Assembly: GCA_963682025.1 (NCBI GenBank)
Contig: OY821518.1
Coordinates: forward strand, 235,454,152 to 235,518,151
DNA: 64,000 bases
DNA from: Cordilura impudica
Taxonomy: Eukaryota > Arthropoda > Insecta > Diptera > Scathophagidae
Reading direction: 5' to 3'
Each line of letters begins with the position of its first letter. Positions within the stretch are counted from its first letter, which is position 1. Shown here in pieces: positions 1-11,317 of the stretch. Under the pieces are notes generated by a model, which searched no databases, was not told where the DNA came from, and saw nothing but the letters and a program-made list of their open reading frames with translations. The position numbers were made by a program, and so were the translations under genes.

Positions 1-634
1 CATTTTTTATCTGACCACTCACATTAATATCTGATGGACTCATACAAATTGTCAAGGATTTCCCTTGATATTATATATTTATATGATTTTATATATTTAC
101 TTTGTATTGGCGGTGCCATGTCCACTGCTACGATCACGCCCATTTTATGGGATCTCTCCAGATATATGACATGTAATATTTACTCTGTATAGGGGGTGCA
201 ATGCCCATTGGTCCGACCCTGCCCATTTTTATCTGACTGCTCATATTAATAACAGATGACTTCAAACAATTTTGCAAAGTTGTCTCTATGATAGTACTCG
301 AGATATATGATATATGCCACGTTCACTCATCTGATCCCGTCCATTTTCGGCATAGCTAGTAACATTAATAATAGGTGATGTCACACTAATTTGCAAAGCT
401 CTCCCTGTCATATTCCTCAATATATATGACATTAAAAATTTACATTGTATGGTCGGTGTCATGCCCACTAAAAATATCAGAAAAATTTATAGCCTATAGT
501 TCCTTCCAGATACATTGTAAGACAGTGTAAAAATTTCAGGAAGATCGGTCCAATGGTTCAGCCTCCTATAAGCTACAAACAAACAAACACACATACTTTC
601 GCTTTTATATACATATGTATGTATGCACATAAGA
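1..634 (-). mobile_element. Helitron-like non-autonomous element with internal tandem repeats, 5' end in window
   Basis: On the - strand the sequence starts with TC next to an A at 634/635 and runs into AT-rich DNA, a GTTTGTTTGT-type tract (about 575-595) and a conserved block around 525-560 that recurs at 24755-24800. This 5' design (A|TC, short T-rich start, GTTTG tract) matches small Helitrons such as the one at 7618-8274. From about 1 to 480 there are three to four diverged units of roughly 125-165 bp, each holding a GGTGCCATGCCCA-like core (about 110, 190 and 453) and an ATTAATA core (about 25, 245 and 367). The 3' end lies outside the window. There is no coding potential. Helitron assignment is inference from termini and the shared block. 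Confidence 0.5.
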
Positions 635-1372
635 TTAATCATGTATTGTCCAAGAACTGCACAACAACGAATCACTATGATATCTTAACGGCATCGGGTA
701 ATGGTACAAAATAGGTAAATAAAATCTTTATAATTATTTGCTGAAAAAAGAAAAAATGTCTGCATAAAATTCGCCTGCTTTGATTGAAAATTCCAAAGTT
801 TTTTTATGTTTTTTCCTTCTCATGTAAAAAAACATCCGTGCTACTCGAATAGTAAGCCATCGGTGAGTCCCATTATTTCTATTATGTGCTAACAATTTTA
901 ATCCAGAAATTTTGAACGTAAAACAAAATTTTGATTATATTTTAGTCGACCAGAACTCGTTGCTAGAAAGAGAATTGCATAGTTGTAAAATGGATATTGT
1001 GGATATAAATTAAAATTGATTTCAAATTGATTTCCAGCAATACAGACAATTTGCTATACAGAAATGTTTAAAAAAATTTGGAATAGCCCTTCGGAAATGC
1101 CATCAAATTTAGTTGATTTTTATTAGTTGAATAATAATTTTTTAATTAAAATGATCTCCTAAACTACATGGGAGTAGATTCTGATTCCATACCGCCTATA
1201 TACAATTGTTTCTCAAGAAAAAACATACAAAGGATCGAAATAAAAAAAACTGTTTTTTCTTATAAGTATTATTTTAAATATTTATAAGTATTATGCCATT
1301 AGAATTTCACCTGATATTGATACCCTCTTCAGGTCGACTAGTACTAACCGGTTTGGCCGTTTGAAAATAATA
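635..1372. other. AT-rich spacer, nothing recognised
   Basis: No open frame of note, no inverted repeat and no similarity to the other repeats of this window was seen here. Confidence 0.4.
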
Positions 1373-2789
1373 GGGAAAGTGGTCGGTTGTTCGGCACCCC
1401 GCCTTAGCTTTTCACAGAATGATCATATGGTCATTATGACAAATGTCAAATGTGCGTTTTATTAAAGGCCTTAACACGTTCTTACTGCGCTGAATACCGA
1501 AGAAAACAGATGCACGTGCTTTGATTTTACAATTAAAATATTTTTTAACGAGTGAAATTCAACTTTTAAGTATTATTTATATTGGTGATTTGCCTTAGTG
1601 TTTTTTAATGTGAAGTAAATCGATCGAAAAGTGCATTGAATATTTGTGAAACAAATTCAGTCTATTTTATGATTCAACAATAAACGCCACGAACGTGTTC
1701 GCAACCAAAAGTTTTTTTTCACCATTCAAAATGGCTGCTAAACTCAGTTGTCGGCACCTAGACATGGTCGGTTGTCGGCACCCCTTTTTTTTTTGTGACA
1801 AATGGTGAAATATCACCATTGTAAAAGTAATTAATTTCAGTGTTGTTTTTAAGAATATTTTTAGCCAGGTCACCCGCAAAACAATCGTCTTCTTCAAAAA
1901 AGATTGATTGTGATGCCATGATTAAAGCAATCAAACGATTTTTGGTGGAAAAGCTGCCAATAAAATCGACTGCTGCAACGTACTCGATCCTGATGACGCT
2001 TAATGTGAAAAGTGTCATTGATTGTCATGAAAATAAATAAATAAATTTCCTTTTTTATTTGAATACCTGTGGTTTTCATTCATATTCTTCCATTTTCAGT
2101 GGATTTTTTTTTAGGTTGCCGACAACCGACCACATTTTTGTAAATGGCAAAAAAAAAAAAAAAACAAGTAAGAGTGTTAAATTCGGCTGTGCCGAATCTT
2201 TGATACCCTCCACCTCGGTTTGAGTATTGATAATAAATGTAAACAAATATAGGCATGCGTTTCCTATATGCATGCGTTTCCGGTTATATGACATAACTTC
2301 TCGTTTAATTTAGTTTTTGCTAATTAAATAGCTCGCCCTCATCCAAAAAAAATTGTGAAAATTTATATATAAATAACATTCTCATCAAATTGCGTTTATT
2401 TATGTAACAGTTTTTATGTTCGCAATTCTTAAATATCATTTGAGGTTTTATAAAATTCATTGAATTTAAATTAATATTTTCTGTAGTCCGATTCTGTAAA
2501 TTTCAACGATCCGACAATCGCAAAATATATCGACAGCTATTGTTGTTTGCACTAAGGATTAAGTGATTCACTAAGTACATACATCTTATCAACAGTTGAC
2601 AAATCTATTTTTCTATTTATTTAAATTGTAAACGAGTGGCATCTCTGTCAAAATAAGCGAAAAACACAAAGAATAGAAAAAAACAAATTACTTCGTGTTT
2701 GACAGGATGATTTTATGTTTATGTTTAATATCTTTATTTTTTTTTACTAATATTTCTGTGTATTTATTTGAAAATGAAATAATGAATTC

Positions 2790-3065
2790 AATATGCTATT
2801 TAATTTTTTTATTTATATAAAAAAGATTTTTTAATAAAAGCAAAATATTTTCACTATTTTATGATTTTCATTTATGTATGACGACATTTCAACCTAAAAA
2901 TTTAAGTTTTTATCGATTGAATAAACAACACAAAAATTGTTGTCGTTTAGATAACAACAACAGCTGACTTTAACAATAGCGAATATCGTTTAAAAATTTT
3001 ACTGATAATTTTGAAATTTTCTTTTTTTAACGATTCGACTATCGTTAAAAGAAGTTACTGAAAAG
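2790..3065 (+). repeat. Core of the PIF/Harbinger-type MITE family, ends missing
   Basis: About 270 bp here are clearly similar to the interior of the MITE at 50118-50741 (its part from about 50255 to 50525). Shared stretches include TTTTTATCGATTGAA, AACAACACAAAAAT and AATAGCGAATATCGTTTAAA. The GC-rich terminal repeats of the other copy are absent, so this is either a truncated copy or an independent repeat that was captured by the MITE. Confidence 0.6.
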
Positions 3066-4000
3066 CTATTAATTTCTCCTGAATGCCAATATTTTTTTTT
3101 AATGTAAACATTTTTTAAATGTAAACATATTTGGTGTTTTTTTTTGGAATTTGATGCAATTGATAAATTTAAAATTATTATTTCCGACGTTTTGATATGA
3201 TTTTCTGAAATTCAATTAATATTTTATAATTTATAATTGGAAATTTTTAATTTCAGTTTTTAGAATTGATATTTTCTTAAATTTGAATGGAAAATTTAAA
3301 AAGTGCAATTTTGTATTTATGTGAATAATAATGCTTTAGTAATTATAAACAATTTTTAAAAATTAGATGTAATCGCAATCAGATATTTTTTAGGTAAAGC
3401 AGAATAATAATTCTATATAACTATGTAGAACTGTTTTGAAAGCAAAAAACTCATTGATGAACTCGGTAACTCTATTTTGTAAAGACAACAAAAAGTTAGT
3501 ATGCCAAACTTATGTTCATATTTGTAAAAGAATAATGAAAAAACGTATGAAATAATAAAAGACCAGCCCGTGTATACTCTTAGCATTGTGCTGTATGATA
3601 TCTAAATATTTGAAAATATTGACATTCATGTTAAAATAGAAATAACTATTGCAAAGCTAATTAGAACAAAAATTGTGGCGCCATCTACTGTGGCATAGTC
3701 ACGCTGAGCAAAATGAAGTGACACTCTGTTAATGCAAAAGAAATATATTTTCCCCACAACAAAATATTGCAGAATTTTATATAAATAAAATAATATACCG
3801 ATTTATTTCTAACATGCAGTTATTATGGATATACATATATAGAATATATGTATATTATTTGTATTATTTAATATGTGTATGTATGTATATGTAAATATTA
3901 CACACAAAAAATACAACATCAAACGTTATTTTTGTGTTTTTCTCTTTATATAAATTAATATATAAAATTGTTTTTTGCTAAATTTACATTGTTTTTTTTT

Positions 4001-4348
4001 ATGTGTAAACATCTATATGCGCAGGTGGGTAAATTTCTATTTCACAATACAATCACAAAAACAGCGTAACTCATATCAGTGTGAGCTGAAGCAGATAACG
4101 CTGTGTGACTTATAATTGTATTGGTGAAAAAATTATGATATAAAATTGTTTTTTTATGCCACTTTTTTAAAAGCGTCATCTATGTATCACTTATATACGT
4201 TTATATTAGGATATTTTTAACGTTTTACAGCAAACGGTTGTTGAATTAGCTGAAACAGTTTTTGCTATAAGTGATACATAGATGACGCTTTCTGTTTGAT
4301 TTTAAAAAATGACATAAAAAAATCTCTAATTACTAGATGTTTACACAT
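4001..4348. mobile_element. Fold-back MITE with two nested inverted repeats
   Basis: An outer 15-bp perfect inverted repeat, ATGTGTAAACATCTA, lies at 4001-4015 and 4334-4348. An inner 24-bp perfect inverted repeat at 4172-4195 and 4266-4289 starts AGCGTCATCTATGTATC. The whole unit is about 350 bp with no coding capacity and sits inside the family B element. A target duplication could not be fixed, so the superfamily is open. Confidence 0.6.
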
Positions 4349-5354
4349 CTTCCCTGTGATCGGACTCACATGATTTTTTTTTATTAACAACTAGGTACAT
4401 ATTTTAGCATTATTTGCTTTAGGTGCTGGTGAATTTTTACTCCCTTTATATTAAGGGAGTAATTTTTAATCCCTTTATATTAAAGAGATCGATTTAAACC
4501 CCTTTCCCGTGACCCAATCGATCTGAAACTTTGCAGGCAGGCTCGTGGCAATGACAGAAATGATCTAGTAAATTTTTTTCAGTGCTGCCAAAACAATGGA
4601 AACTTTTAAATTTTTCTACCAGAGTTGATAAAAAAATGTACAAAGGGTTAGTTTTTATTATATTATTACCACAACGACCACAAAAACAACAAGTCCATCT
4701 ATGACAACAATACAACATTTAGAATAACAACAAGAACAATATAGAAACATCATATTTTTCATTTTTTGTTATTTTCAGAGATTTCCCTGGACCTGTTCCA
4801 CCGATTTTAATGATTTTTGAAATAGAAATCTTCCCATGAATTTGTTGAATCATTTTCACAAAAAGTAATCACCATAGCTATCCTACTGAGGACGTGATCG
4901 TGACAAGAACAACATAGAAAATTATATTTTTTCAAGACTTTTTTTAGTTCTTTATTCAAATCTCGGGCTCTAATTGACCGATTTGGACGATTTCAAATAG
5001 CAAACTTCTCAAGATGTTAATGAATCATTTTTTATGTCAACGAGCACCCTAGCTGCCCGATTGATGCCGTCATCGTGATTTCCACAGACAGACAGACGGA
5101 CAGACGGACATCGCTATATCAACTCCGGTTGTTATAAGGATCACAAATATATATATTTTATGGGGTCCAAATTTTTTTTTCTAATTATTACAAACGGAAT
5201 GACAAACTTATATATACCCTCTGCACACTGGAGTGGAGGGTATAAAAACGTTTTACTAAACTGTTAGTAACCATTTTCCAACGGACAGAATAAACTTACT
5301 TCACCAGTTATTATTGGATATGTAGCTTTCCATTGGTATGCATGTGTCCACATA

Positions 5355-5690
5355 TTGCCGGCAACCGACCACTTTTCCCAAATTATAAGAAAAATTTCTA
5401 CGTCATTTTGTATACTTAATTTGGCAATGCGAGGTAAAAATCAATTCATTACAGATATGGCCAACCACGTAGAATCATTTGAAAATATTATAAAATTATT
5501 CCAGAAAAATTTCAGAGATAAAGTCATTGTATCATTTTCGGACTTGTCGGAATGTTTACCAAAAGATTCATATCCAAGTTTTTCTCAAAATGTTGCATTT
5601 ATTATTTCGTTATATGCTTCTACATATATAGTATGTGAACAAACTTTCCTTAAGTCTTATGAATATGAACAAATCCAAGCATAGTAATTG
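5355..5690 (+). pseudogene. hAT transposase remnant (SCAND3/GTF2IRD2-like type)
   Basis: The open frame 5355-5684 encodes a short protein whose middle contains MRGKNQFITDM and, near the C terminus, STYIVCEQTF. Both resemble the C-terminal half of hAT transposases domesticated as SCAND3/ZBED-type genes, where a GKNQLI-like block and a CEQTFS motif precede the dimerisation region. Only about 90 residues are covered, the DDE catalytic region is absent and the spacing suggests an internal deletion, so it cannot be active. The first 20 codons overlap the terminal repeat of the neighbouring element and are probably not part of the original protein. Family membership is from remembered motif patterns, moderate confidence. 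Confidence 0.5.
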
Positions 5691-5951
5691 ACTGGCGGAT
5701 GGTAACTTCTATTAAATTTTACGTTTAGCAAACACAAATTTAACACCAAATATTTTGTAACTTGTTAATAAGAAATAATGTCATATTACTCAAAATAATA
5801 TTAATAAAATATATTTAATTTTTTATTTATCTAAAGTTTTGATAAAATTTAGCTTGTAATTTTACAAATTAAGTATTTACTTGATATGTGGCCCTCAAGG
5901 ACATGGCATTAAAGAAATTTGGCTCGCAAACAGAAAAGTCTGTGCATGCTT

Positions 5952-5994
5952 GATATAGAGTTGGTCTAGATCGACTATAATTTTCTTATTTGTG
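5952..5994 (+). repeat. Family A 3'-end fragment
   Basis: About 43 bp match the terminal block of family A: the hairpin region GGTCTAGATCGACTATA followed by ATTTTCTTATTTG. The rest of the element is missing. Confidence 0.65.
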
Positions 5995-6199
5995 TGGAGC
6001 TTATTAAGGGAAACAACACAGTACGTTCTTAAATTCTGGCACACTTGGTAATCTGTAAATCAATGTTCAATAAATTTTCAACTATGCATGTAATAATTAT
6101 TATCTCTTTGTGGAACTTATATTAATATGTTTTCTTTCCAAAAATAAAATTATATTACATTAATCTCCGATTAGTTTGAAATATTGTTATTAAAATCTC

Positions 6200-7130
6200 A
6201 TGCGATCAAATATATCACAAATGCAAAAAAGTCCTTGTTTGACAAAAAGGACCGTTTTTTACAACATATTGTATTTAATTTTATTAAAAACATTAGTGAT
6301 AAAGAAAATGCCACTCAGAAATGTAGTAAGTGAAATCGAAGACGGTCAAATTTTGGACATTGTCAGAAAGTGGGGCAAGCGGAAATTGCATTAAAACCAG
6401 CAGACGTCGAAAGGTTGTTTATAATTATTTGAAAAATATTGAAAACTATGGAATAAATTAAACCAGTGATAGAAAAAAAAGTTGAATGAACGCGAGCGCC
6501 AACCTATTTTGAATACAGCAAACAAAGCCGTACTCAACTTGCTGGATGCGTTTCCAACAAAGTGCGTAAAATTACCATTTGGAATGTTCTTAACTCTTCC
6601 AAACATATTCAAAGACAAAGAATGAAGAAATTTCCTCGTCTTTTCAAATGTCATATTAATACACTATTTTAAATTTTACAAAAATAATATGAGTACAAAT
6701 TGGTCAAAAGTAAGTTGCTTAATGTTGTGTTAGAAAATAATTACTTTTTATGCTTTCTTTTAAAAGATAATGTCGTCAGATTAAAAAACATTAATTGGAA
6801 TTGTAGTTACTGGCGTGAAATACGAAAACGTCCCCAATGTTTCTCCCGAACAAACTTTGATGCAGGTTCTGTTATGATTTGTTGTCTGGAATTGCAAATT
6901 GTGCCAATCAAAATGAACAGTGATAAATATTGTTAATTACTTCAATGCAGTTTGTTGCCATTTTTACATGAAAACACAGAAAAAAAAAATGTATATTTTG
7001 CAGCAAGACAATGCAGCCTGTCATGCCAGAAAATTCGCAAAAGAATGTTTAAGCTCGAATGGTGTCGATGTTTTGGATAATTTATACTGGCAATCGTCAA
7101 TTCATGAGTAGGAATTAACTAAAAATTACG
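6200..7130 (+). pseudogene. Tc1-like transposase, degenerate
   Basis: Fragments in several frames follow the order expected of a Tc1 transposase. About 6310-6410 holds an N-terminal helix-turn-helix-like stretch. About 6830-6930 encodes a block ending in FDAGSVMICC, which resembles the strand region before the second catalytic aspartate. About 6985-7110 encodes YILQQDNAACHARK and SSNGVDVL, the well-conserved QQDNA..H block with that aspartate. The final DPN-type motif with the third acidic residue is not visible. Several frame changes and stops separate the pieces, so no functional protein is made. It lies between the two inverted repeats of its element. Confidence 0.7.
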
Positions 7131-7617
7131 ATTTTCAAAGAGTGTTATGAAAAAGTTAAGTTATATGATAAATTTAATATGATTAAGTAAGAAATTAAAT
7201 CAGGCTCAACATCAAATGTTTTTACTTTGAATAAAGCAATATTCTCCATGACAGGTTATACAGCTGTTTCGGGTCGAGTCACCAACCCTCATCAATATAA
7301 TATTTTATTGCATTAAAGCGAAATGTGGCATTGAAAATTATTAAAATTATGTTATTTTTTATTATTTTCGTTATTTCTGTTAAATAACTAAAAAAAAATT
7401 ATTGTTAATTTTAGTCAAACAAAGATCTTTGTATTTGAGCTATATAATTTGAAAGCTTTAATATGCCTGGTATTACGATGTAAGAAATTTTAATAACGGT
7501 ATTTTTAACTAATCGGAGATTTGTGTAATATTAGCTTATTTTTGAAAGGAAAACATAAATATATGTTCCACAAAGAGATGATAATTATTGCATGCATAGT
7601 GGAAATTTTATAGTACA

Positions 7618-8274
7618 CTAGCTGTAACCCGATGAGCTTCGCTACACCATCATAACGAAATAAATAACTGGGAATATATATTGTAGAAAACTATATTATT
7701 TATTTTTGGCAATGTTTGATTTAGTCGATTTTTGTTTTTGCAATTGATTTTTGGCTATTTTTGTCTTTTGCGATCATTGTTTTTGCGCTTTTTGTTATTA
7801 GTGACTTTTGGTTTTTCGATTTTTGACATTGGCGATTTTTGTTTGTTTTTGTTATTTTTGATTGTTTGAGATTTTTGTTATTTGTGATTTTCGGCTCTGA
7901 CAATTTTTTTTTTTGGCGATTTTTATTTTGACGATTTTTGATATTCGCGATTTTCGGTTTTGGCGATTTTTGACCTTGACGATTTTTGTTTTTTTGTGAT
8001 TTTTGATTTTGGCGATTTTTGTTTTTTGTGATTTTTGATTTTTGGCGATTTTTGTTAATCGCCCATATTTTCCACGGCTACTCACTTTGTTAATAAATGT
8101 ACTTGTCAAAAGTTTCAAGACTGGCATTTTCATAACTCTTGCTGCTGTAGTACTCCAGGTATTATATGTATGTTAAAAATTCGCTTTATATGGGATCTTG
8201 ATAAATAAAAAAAACCTATAAACTTCAAACAAACAAACAAACAAACATACAAAACTCCATTTTTATAAATAAGA
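7618..8274 (-). mobile_element. Non-autonomous Helitron, complete (657 bp)
   Basis: Read on the - strand the element starts TCTTATTTATAAAAATGG at 8274, continues with a (GTTT)n tract, and ends in CTAG at 7618, preceded by a GC-richer segment (GCGAAGCTCATCGGG) typical of Helitron 3' ends. It is flanked by A on the 5' side (8275) and T on the 3' side (7617), as expected for Helitron insertion between A and T. It sits inside the right inverted repeat of the Tc1-like element; removing it joins that repeat back together. There is no Rep/helicase coding region, so it depended on an autonomous partner. Confidence 0.75.
7720..8060. repeat. GCGATTTTTG minisatellite within the Helitron
   Basis: About 340 bp consist of imperfect short tandem units around GGCGATTTTTG and TTTTTGTGATTTTTG. 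Long open frames on the - strand here (lysine/serine/isoleucine-rich) are by-products of the repeat and not genes. Confidence 0.8.
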
Positions 8275-8320
8275 TTGATTCACAGATTACCAAATGTGCT
8301 ACATTTCAAATTACTTGGGC

Positions 8321-8782
8321 TAACTTTGAGTACTGGGCCAATAATGTCTTAGAAACTTTATCAATGATTCTCTTTTAAATATTGCCGGCTTTTGGGGTAT
8401 TTCATATCAAAATTAAAAAATATTAATTTTAACACTGTACTTATTTTTATTTTATAATATTCTCGAATATGTTTATTATACGACGAAACTTTTATTAACT
8501 TAATCCCTTGCCCTTTCGCAAATTACAGTGAGGTAAGCATTTTTTTATTAATTCGATTACGCTTTATTACATATCATAAAAATGTTTCGGCTTTTATAAT
8601 CAGGCTTTTATGATTGGTAATGAAACTTATATTGTGTTAAAAACAAAAAAACCCAGAAGAGCTCCGGGATCATTGATTACAAACAAATGCACCAACGATT
8701 TGATATATAAAGATAAATACATAATTAACCCTTAAATAAGTAAAACTTCATCTCTTCACAATTTTATGGTTGGTAACATTGA
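8321..8782. other. AT-rich spacer, nothing recognised
   Basis: No supported gene or repeat. Confidence 0.4.
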
Positions 8783-9584
8783 TTTTTATACCCTATACCA
8801 CTATGTGGTTTGGGTATAATGACTTTGTGCTGCTGTTTGTAACTACCAAAAATATTTGACCTAGACCCATGTTTAATTATACCAATCGAATCAGAATCAC
8901 TATCTGATTCGATTTAACGATGTCCGTTCGTCTGTCCGTCCGTCTGTGTGTCCATGTAAAGCTTGTAATCAAACTGCAGGTCGCAAATATGAATATATTT
9001 TGATGAAATTTGATATATAAGCTTTTATCGGCCATAGGATGAACGCTATTGAAATTGGTGAGAATCGGTCCATGTTCAGACCTAGCCCCCATACAAATGA
9101 CCCCTATGAAATCGACTTAAATTGCCATAAGATTCAAATTATCATATAAATCTTAGTCAAATTGGGTTTGTATGTGTTTATTACATCCATTAATCAGTAG
9201 TCCAAAAATAATCCCTATGGGACAACTCTTAGACATAGGCCCCATATAGAGCTGCTTCTCGATCTTCACTTAAATCTATCAAAAAACAAAAATACTGCAC
9301 TCGTTCTTCTCAAATTTTGTTTGTATATATTTTTGCAAAATACAAGAGACCTTACCAAACATGGTCAGGATCGGTCCATTTTTGGGCCTAGTCCCCATAT
9401 AGATATAGCATCTGATATGAACTTTTTCATATCTGCAGACAAAAAAATTTATTAAAATCCCACTCAAATTTGGTTTATGCTTATTTTCTATGTCCAGTTA
9501 GTTGGGCCTATGGGGTAGGGTCTCTAAACGCATGGTATAGGGTATCCTATAGTCGGTCTAGACCGACTATAATTTTCTTACTTG
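8783..9584 (+). mobile_element. Family A DINE/Helentron-like element, full copy 1
   Basis: Reference copy of an ~800-bp family present at least nine times in this window. It begins with TTTTTATACCCTATACC and a small GGGTATAA-closing hairpin, has a GTCY microsatellite at about 8922-8955 (GTCCGTTCGTCTGTCCGTCC), and ends with the perfect 16-bp palindrome GTCGGTCTAGACCGAC followed by TATAATTTTCTTACTTG. There is no protein-coding capacity; the apparent open frames are accidental. The combination of GTCY tract, TATACCC start and subterminal 3' hairpin is like DINE-1/INE-1 elements, which are moved by Helentrons; this placement is inference. Confidence 0.7.
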
Positions 9585-10050
9585 TTTCTTTATAAATTTA
9601 TCAGTCAAGATATCAGTAACGATAATAATAAAAATATACTCATATAATAATAATAGCATAATAAATAATATAATACTTAATAATTATAAACATGTATGTA
9701 CATATATACTGGGTATAATTTCACCCATGATACCACTAACGACTAATTTTGATGATACCTTTCAAGAGTTCAAAAGCCACTGTTTCACTTCGAATGTGTT
9801 AAATAATTTTTTTGTATAGGTAATTCAATTTAATTTACATTTGTAATTAAAAATATATAAATGTTGCAAATGACAAAGAAAAATTTGAAAGATAAAAAAC
9901 CTTTTAAATAAATTTACAACGTTTTGAATACGAGTAATGTATTCTGAGAAAAATTATATATTAATAATAATTCTTATACATAATTTAATAATTAACACGC
10001 TCTTCACTTAAGGAAGGGTTTTAATTTTGTCATTCTGTTTGAAGCATATA
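9585..10050. other. AT-rich spacer, nothing recognised
   Basis: No supported gene or repeat. Confidence 0.4.
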
Positions 10051-10052
10051 TT

Positions 10053-10945
10053 ATCAGCAATGCCAACTTAGCGCTTTTCGCGATAGATTTAGCGCTTTTT
10101 GACAACCGAAAAAGCACGAATTGCTTCATCACGCACCTTATTCCCCATAATAAGGAATATTTTCTATTTACTAAAATTTGCCAATAATAAAGAGCTGGAG
10201 GAGTATGCGCTTGATGGATATTTTAAGGAATAAGACTGTTAATAAACAGCAGTGATGCAGAGTTAGCGCTTTTCGCGCTAGATATGACACTTTTTAACTA
10301 ATTAAAGAAAGCGCTAAATTTCCGTTTTTCGTTTTTCTTTTTAGTGATTTTAGCGCCTTTTATATACATTTCATATTAGGCAAAATTGTACATATTTGAA
10401 CAACATGCCTCCACATTTAAACTTTTTGGTCAGTAGGACAAAAGTTATATATTAAGAATAAGTTGTTAAAAGATGACAAGAAAAATTCCGATGACAGCAC
10501 CAGCCAGATAGAAGGAGCCATTAAAACAATTTTTGATATGCGACTTGAGTTGAAAACTAAAAATTGTTGTTAATGAAAAATATTTTGAAGTGACGCTTTT
10601 AAAAAATATGTACAATGAATCCATAAACTATATTTATATGATGTACTTGGCTCAATTTTATCAAAAGTACCTACAAAAAAAGCATCTTTCATTCGAAGTC
10701 CAAAATTCGGACCATACAAAACTTTTTGATGACTTATAACGGTTATTTAAAGGTTTAACAAATATGATCATTGCACTTACGCGTAAATTTGATAATTATA
10801 TTTGAAAATAACTATTTAGGTCATAGTTTTAAAAAGGCGTGTTTTGACAGTAATACTGAAGAATCGAACAAAGAATTAATAAACAGTTGTTGATTGAGTT
10901 GACAAAATCTCTTATTTACGAGCTAAGAGCTAAATTGCCACATAA
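10053..10945 (+). pseudogene. hAT-like element remnant, two successive 5' ends
   Basis: Two hAT-style starts occur in tandem: CAGCAATGCCAACTTAGCGC at 10053 and CAGTGATGCAGAGTTAGCGC near 10253, each followed by TTTTCGCG. Downstream, translation of about 10600-10790 gives hAT-like protein scraps (SFEVQNSDH and LFDDL). Around 10840-10925 the sequence matches 17815-17880, part of a second remnant that keeps the C-terminal hAT motif. Stops and frame changes are frequent. This is a dead element; which autonomous family it came from is unknown. Confidence 0.5.
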
Positions 10946-11135
10946 TTTTAAAATATAATTTGTTTTATTCAGCGGGGTAACGTTTTTTTTTTCAAAAAAC
11001 TGTGAAGATTTTATAAATTTTATAAAATAATTTGTAAACGATAAAAAAATCGGATAAAGATAAAGATAAAAAAATGTTTTTTTTTATTGTTTGTTTTATT
11101 GTTTTAAACACTGTGATTTCTTTTATACATATTAA

Positions 11136-11281
11136 GGCCCAGTTTTTGAGATGTCAGTTAAACCTAGTTTAGTTAAACCGAGAATTAATTTTTTCAGACA
11201 TGTCCAAATTCATAAAGGAATTGATGAATAAATTCTGGGTTTAACAAAACTAGGTTTAACTGATATCTCAAAAACTGGGTC
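11136..11281. mobile_element. 146-bp MITE, near-perfect fold-back, TAA target duplication
   Basis: The ends are GGCCCAGTTTTTGAGAT and (reverse complement) GACCCAGTTTTTGAGAT, and the match continues through TCAGTTAAACCTAGTTT, giving arms of about 45 bp. TAA flanks both sides (11133-11135 and 11282-11284). A 3-bp TAA duplication with GGCC/GGCCC ends fits the PIF/Harbinger group. Confidence 0.75.
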
Positions 11282-11317
11282 TAAATGTGCATTAAATATT
11301 TATAATGCCTGTTGTAT

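Larger units (their letters stand above)
2165..5247 (-). mobile_element. Family B DINE/Helentron-like element, enlarged by nested repeats
   Basis: The left boundary begins CAAGTAAGAGTG followed by a perfect small hairpin (ATTCGGC-TGT-GCCGAAT, about 2182-2198) and GATACCCTCC. The right boundary ends GTGGAGGGTATAAAA, and a GACAGACGGACAGACGG microsatellite (GTCY type on the - strand) lies at about 5085-5110. Read on the - strand this gives TATACCC at the 5' end, a GTCY tract, and a hairpin followed by CTTACTTG at the 3' end, the same plan as family A. GTCY tracts and TATACCC starts are known from Drosophila DINE-1/INE-1 elements; extending that here is inference. The 3.1 kb length reflects nested sequences, including 2790-3065 and 4001-4348. 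Confidence 0.5.
1373..5379. mobile_element. DNA transposon with GGGAAA-GTGGTCGG terminal repeats, carrying nested insertions
   Basis: The left end at 1373 reads GGGAAAGTGGTCGGTTG and the right end, reverse-complemented from 5379, reads GGGAAAAGTGGTCGGTTG, an inverted repeat of about 25 bp with a one-base gap. The flanking 8-mers AAATAATA (1365-1372) and AAATTATA (5380-5387) match at 7 of 8, suggesting an 8-bp target duplication as made by hAT, P or Merlin-type elements. The subterminal motif GGTCGGTTGTCGGCA recurs at 1766-1784 (+) and 2114-2132 (-), so the element has multiple copies of its own end motif. A weak 66-codon open frame at 1840-2040 looks vaguely like a helix-turn-helix segment, but I do not trust it. 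Most of the interior (2165-5247) is a later insertion. Superfamily not assigned. Confidence 0.5.
6030..8320 (+). mobile_element. Tc1-like transposon with ~145-bp inverted repeats, split by a Helitron
   Basis: Sequence 6041-6185 is repeated in inverted orientation at about 7495-7617 and, beyond the inserted Helitron, at 8275-8305. Matching landmarks are GGTAATCTGT, ACTATGCATG, ATCTCTTTGTGGAAC and AATCTCCGATTAGTT. The interior carries a decayed Tc1-type transposase. Long inverted repeats of this kind are known for some Tc1 relatives such as Minos. Exact outer ends and the TA target duplication could not be fixed because both ends have drifted. Confidence 0.7.

Noticed and set aside
1840..2040. 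66-codon frame as a DNA-binding transposase start
   Set aside because: Similarity to a psq-type helix-turn-helix was faint and only over about 25 residues; not enough to list as a gene.
7721..8133. Two - strand open frames encoding lysine/serine-rich proteins
   Set aside because: They are translations of the GCGATTTTTG minisatellite in the Helitron; the composition follows the repeat and no start context or domain exists.
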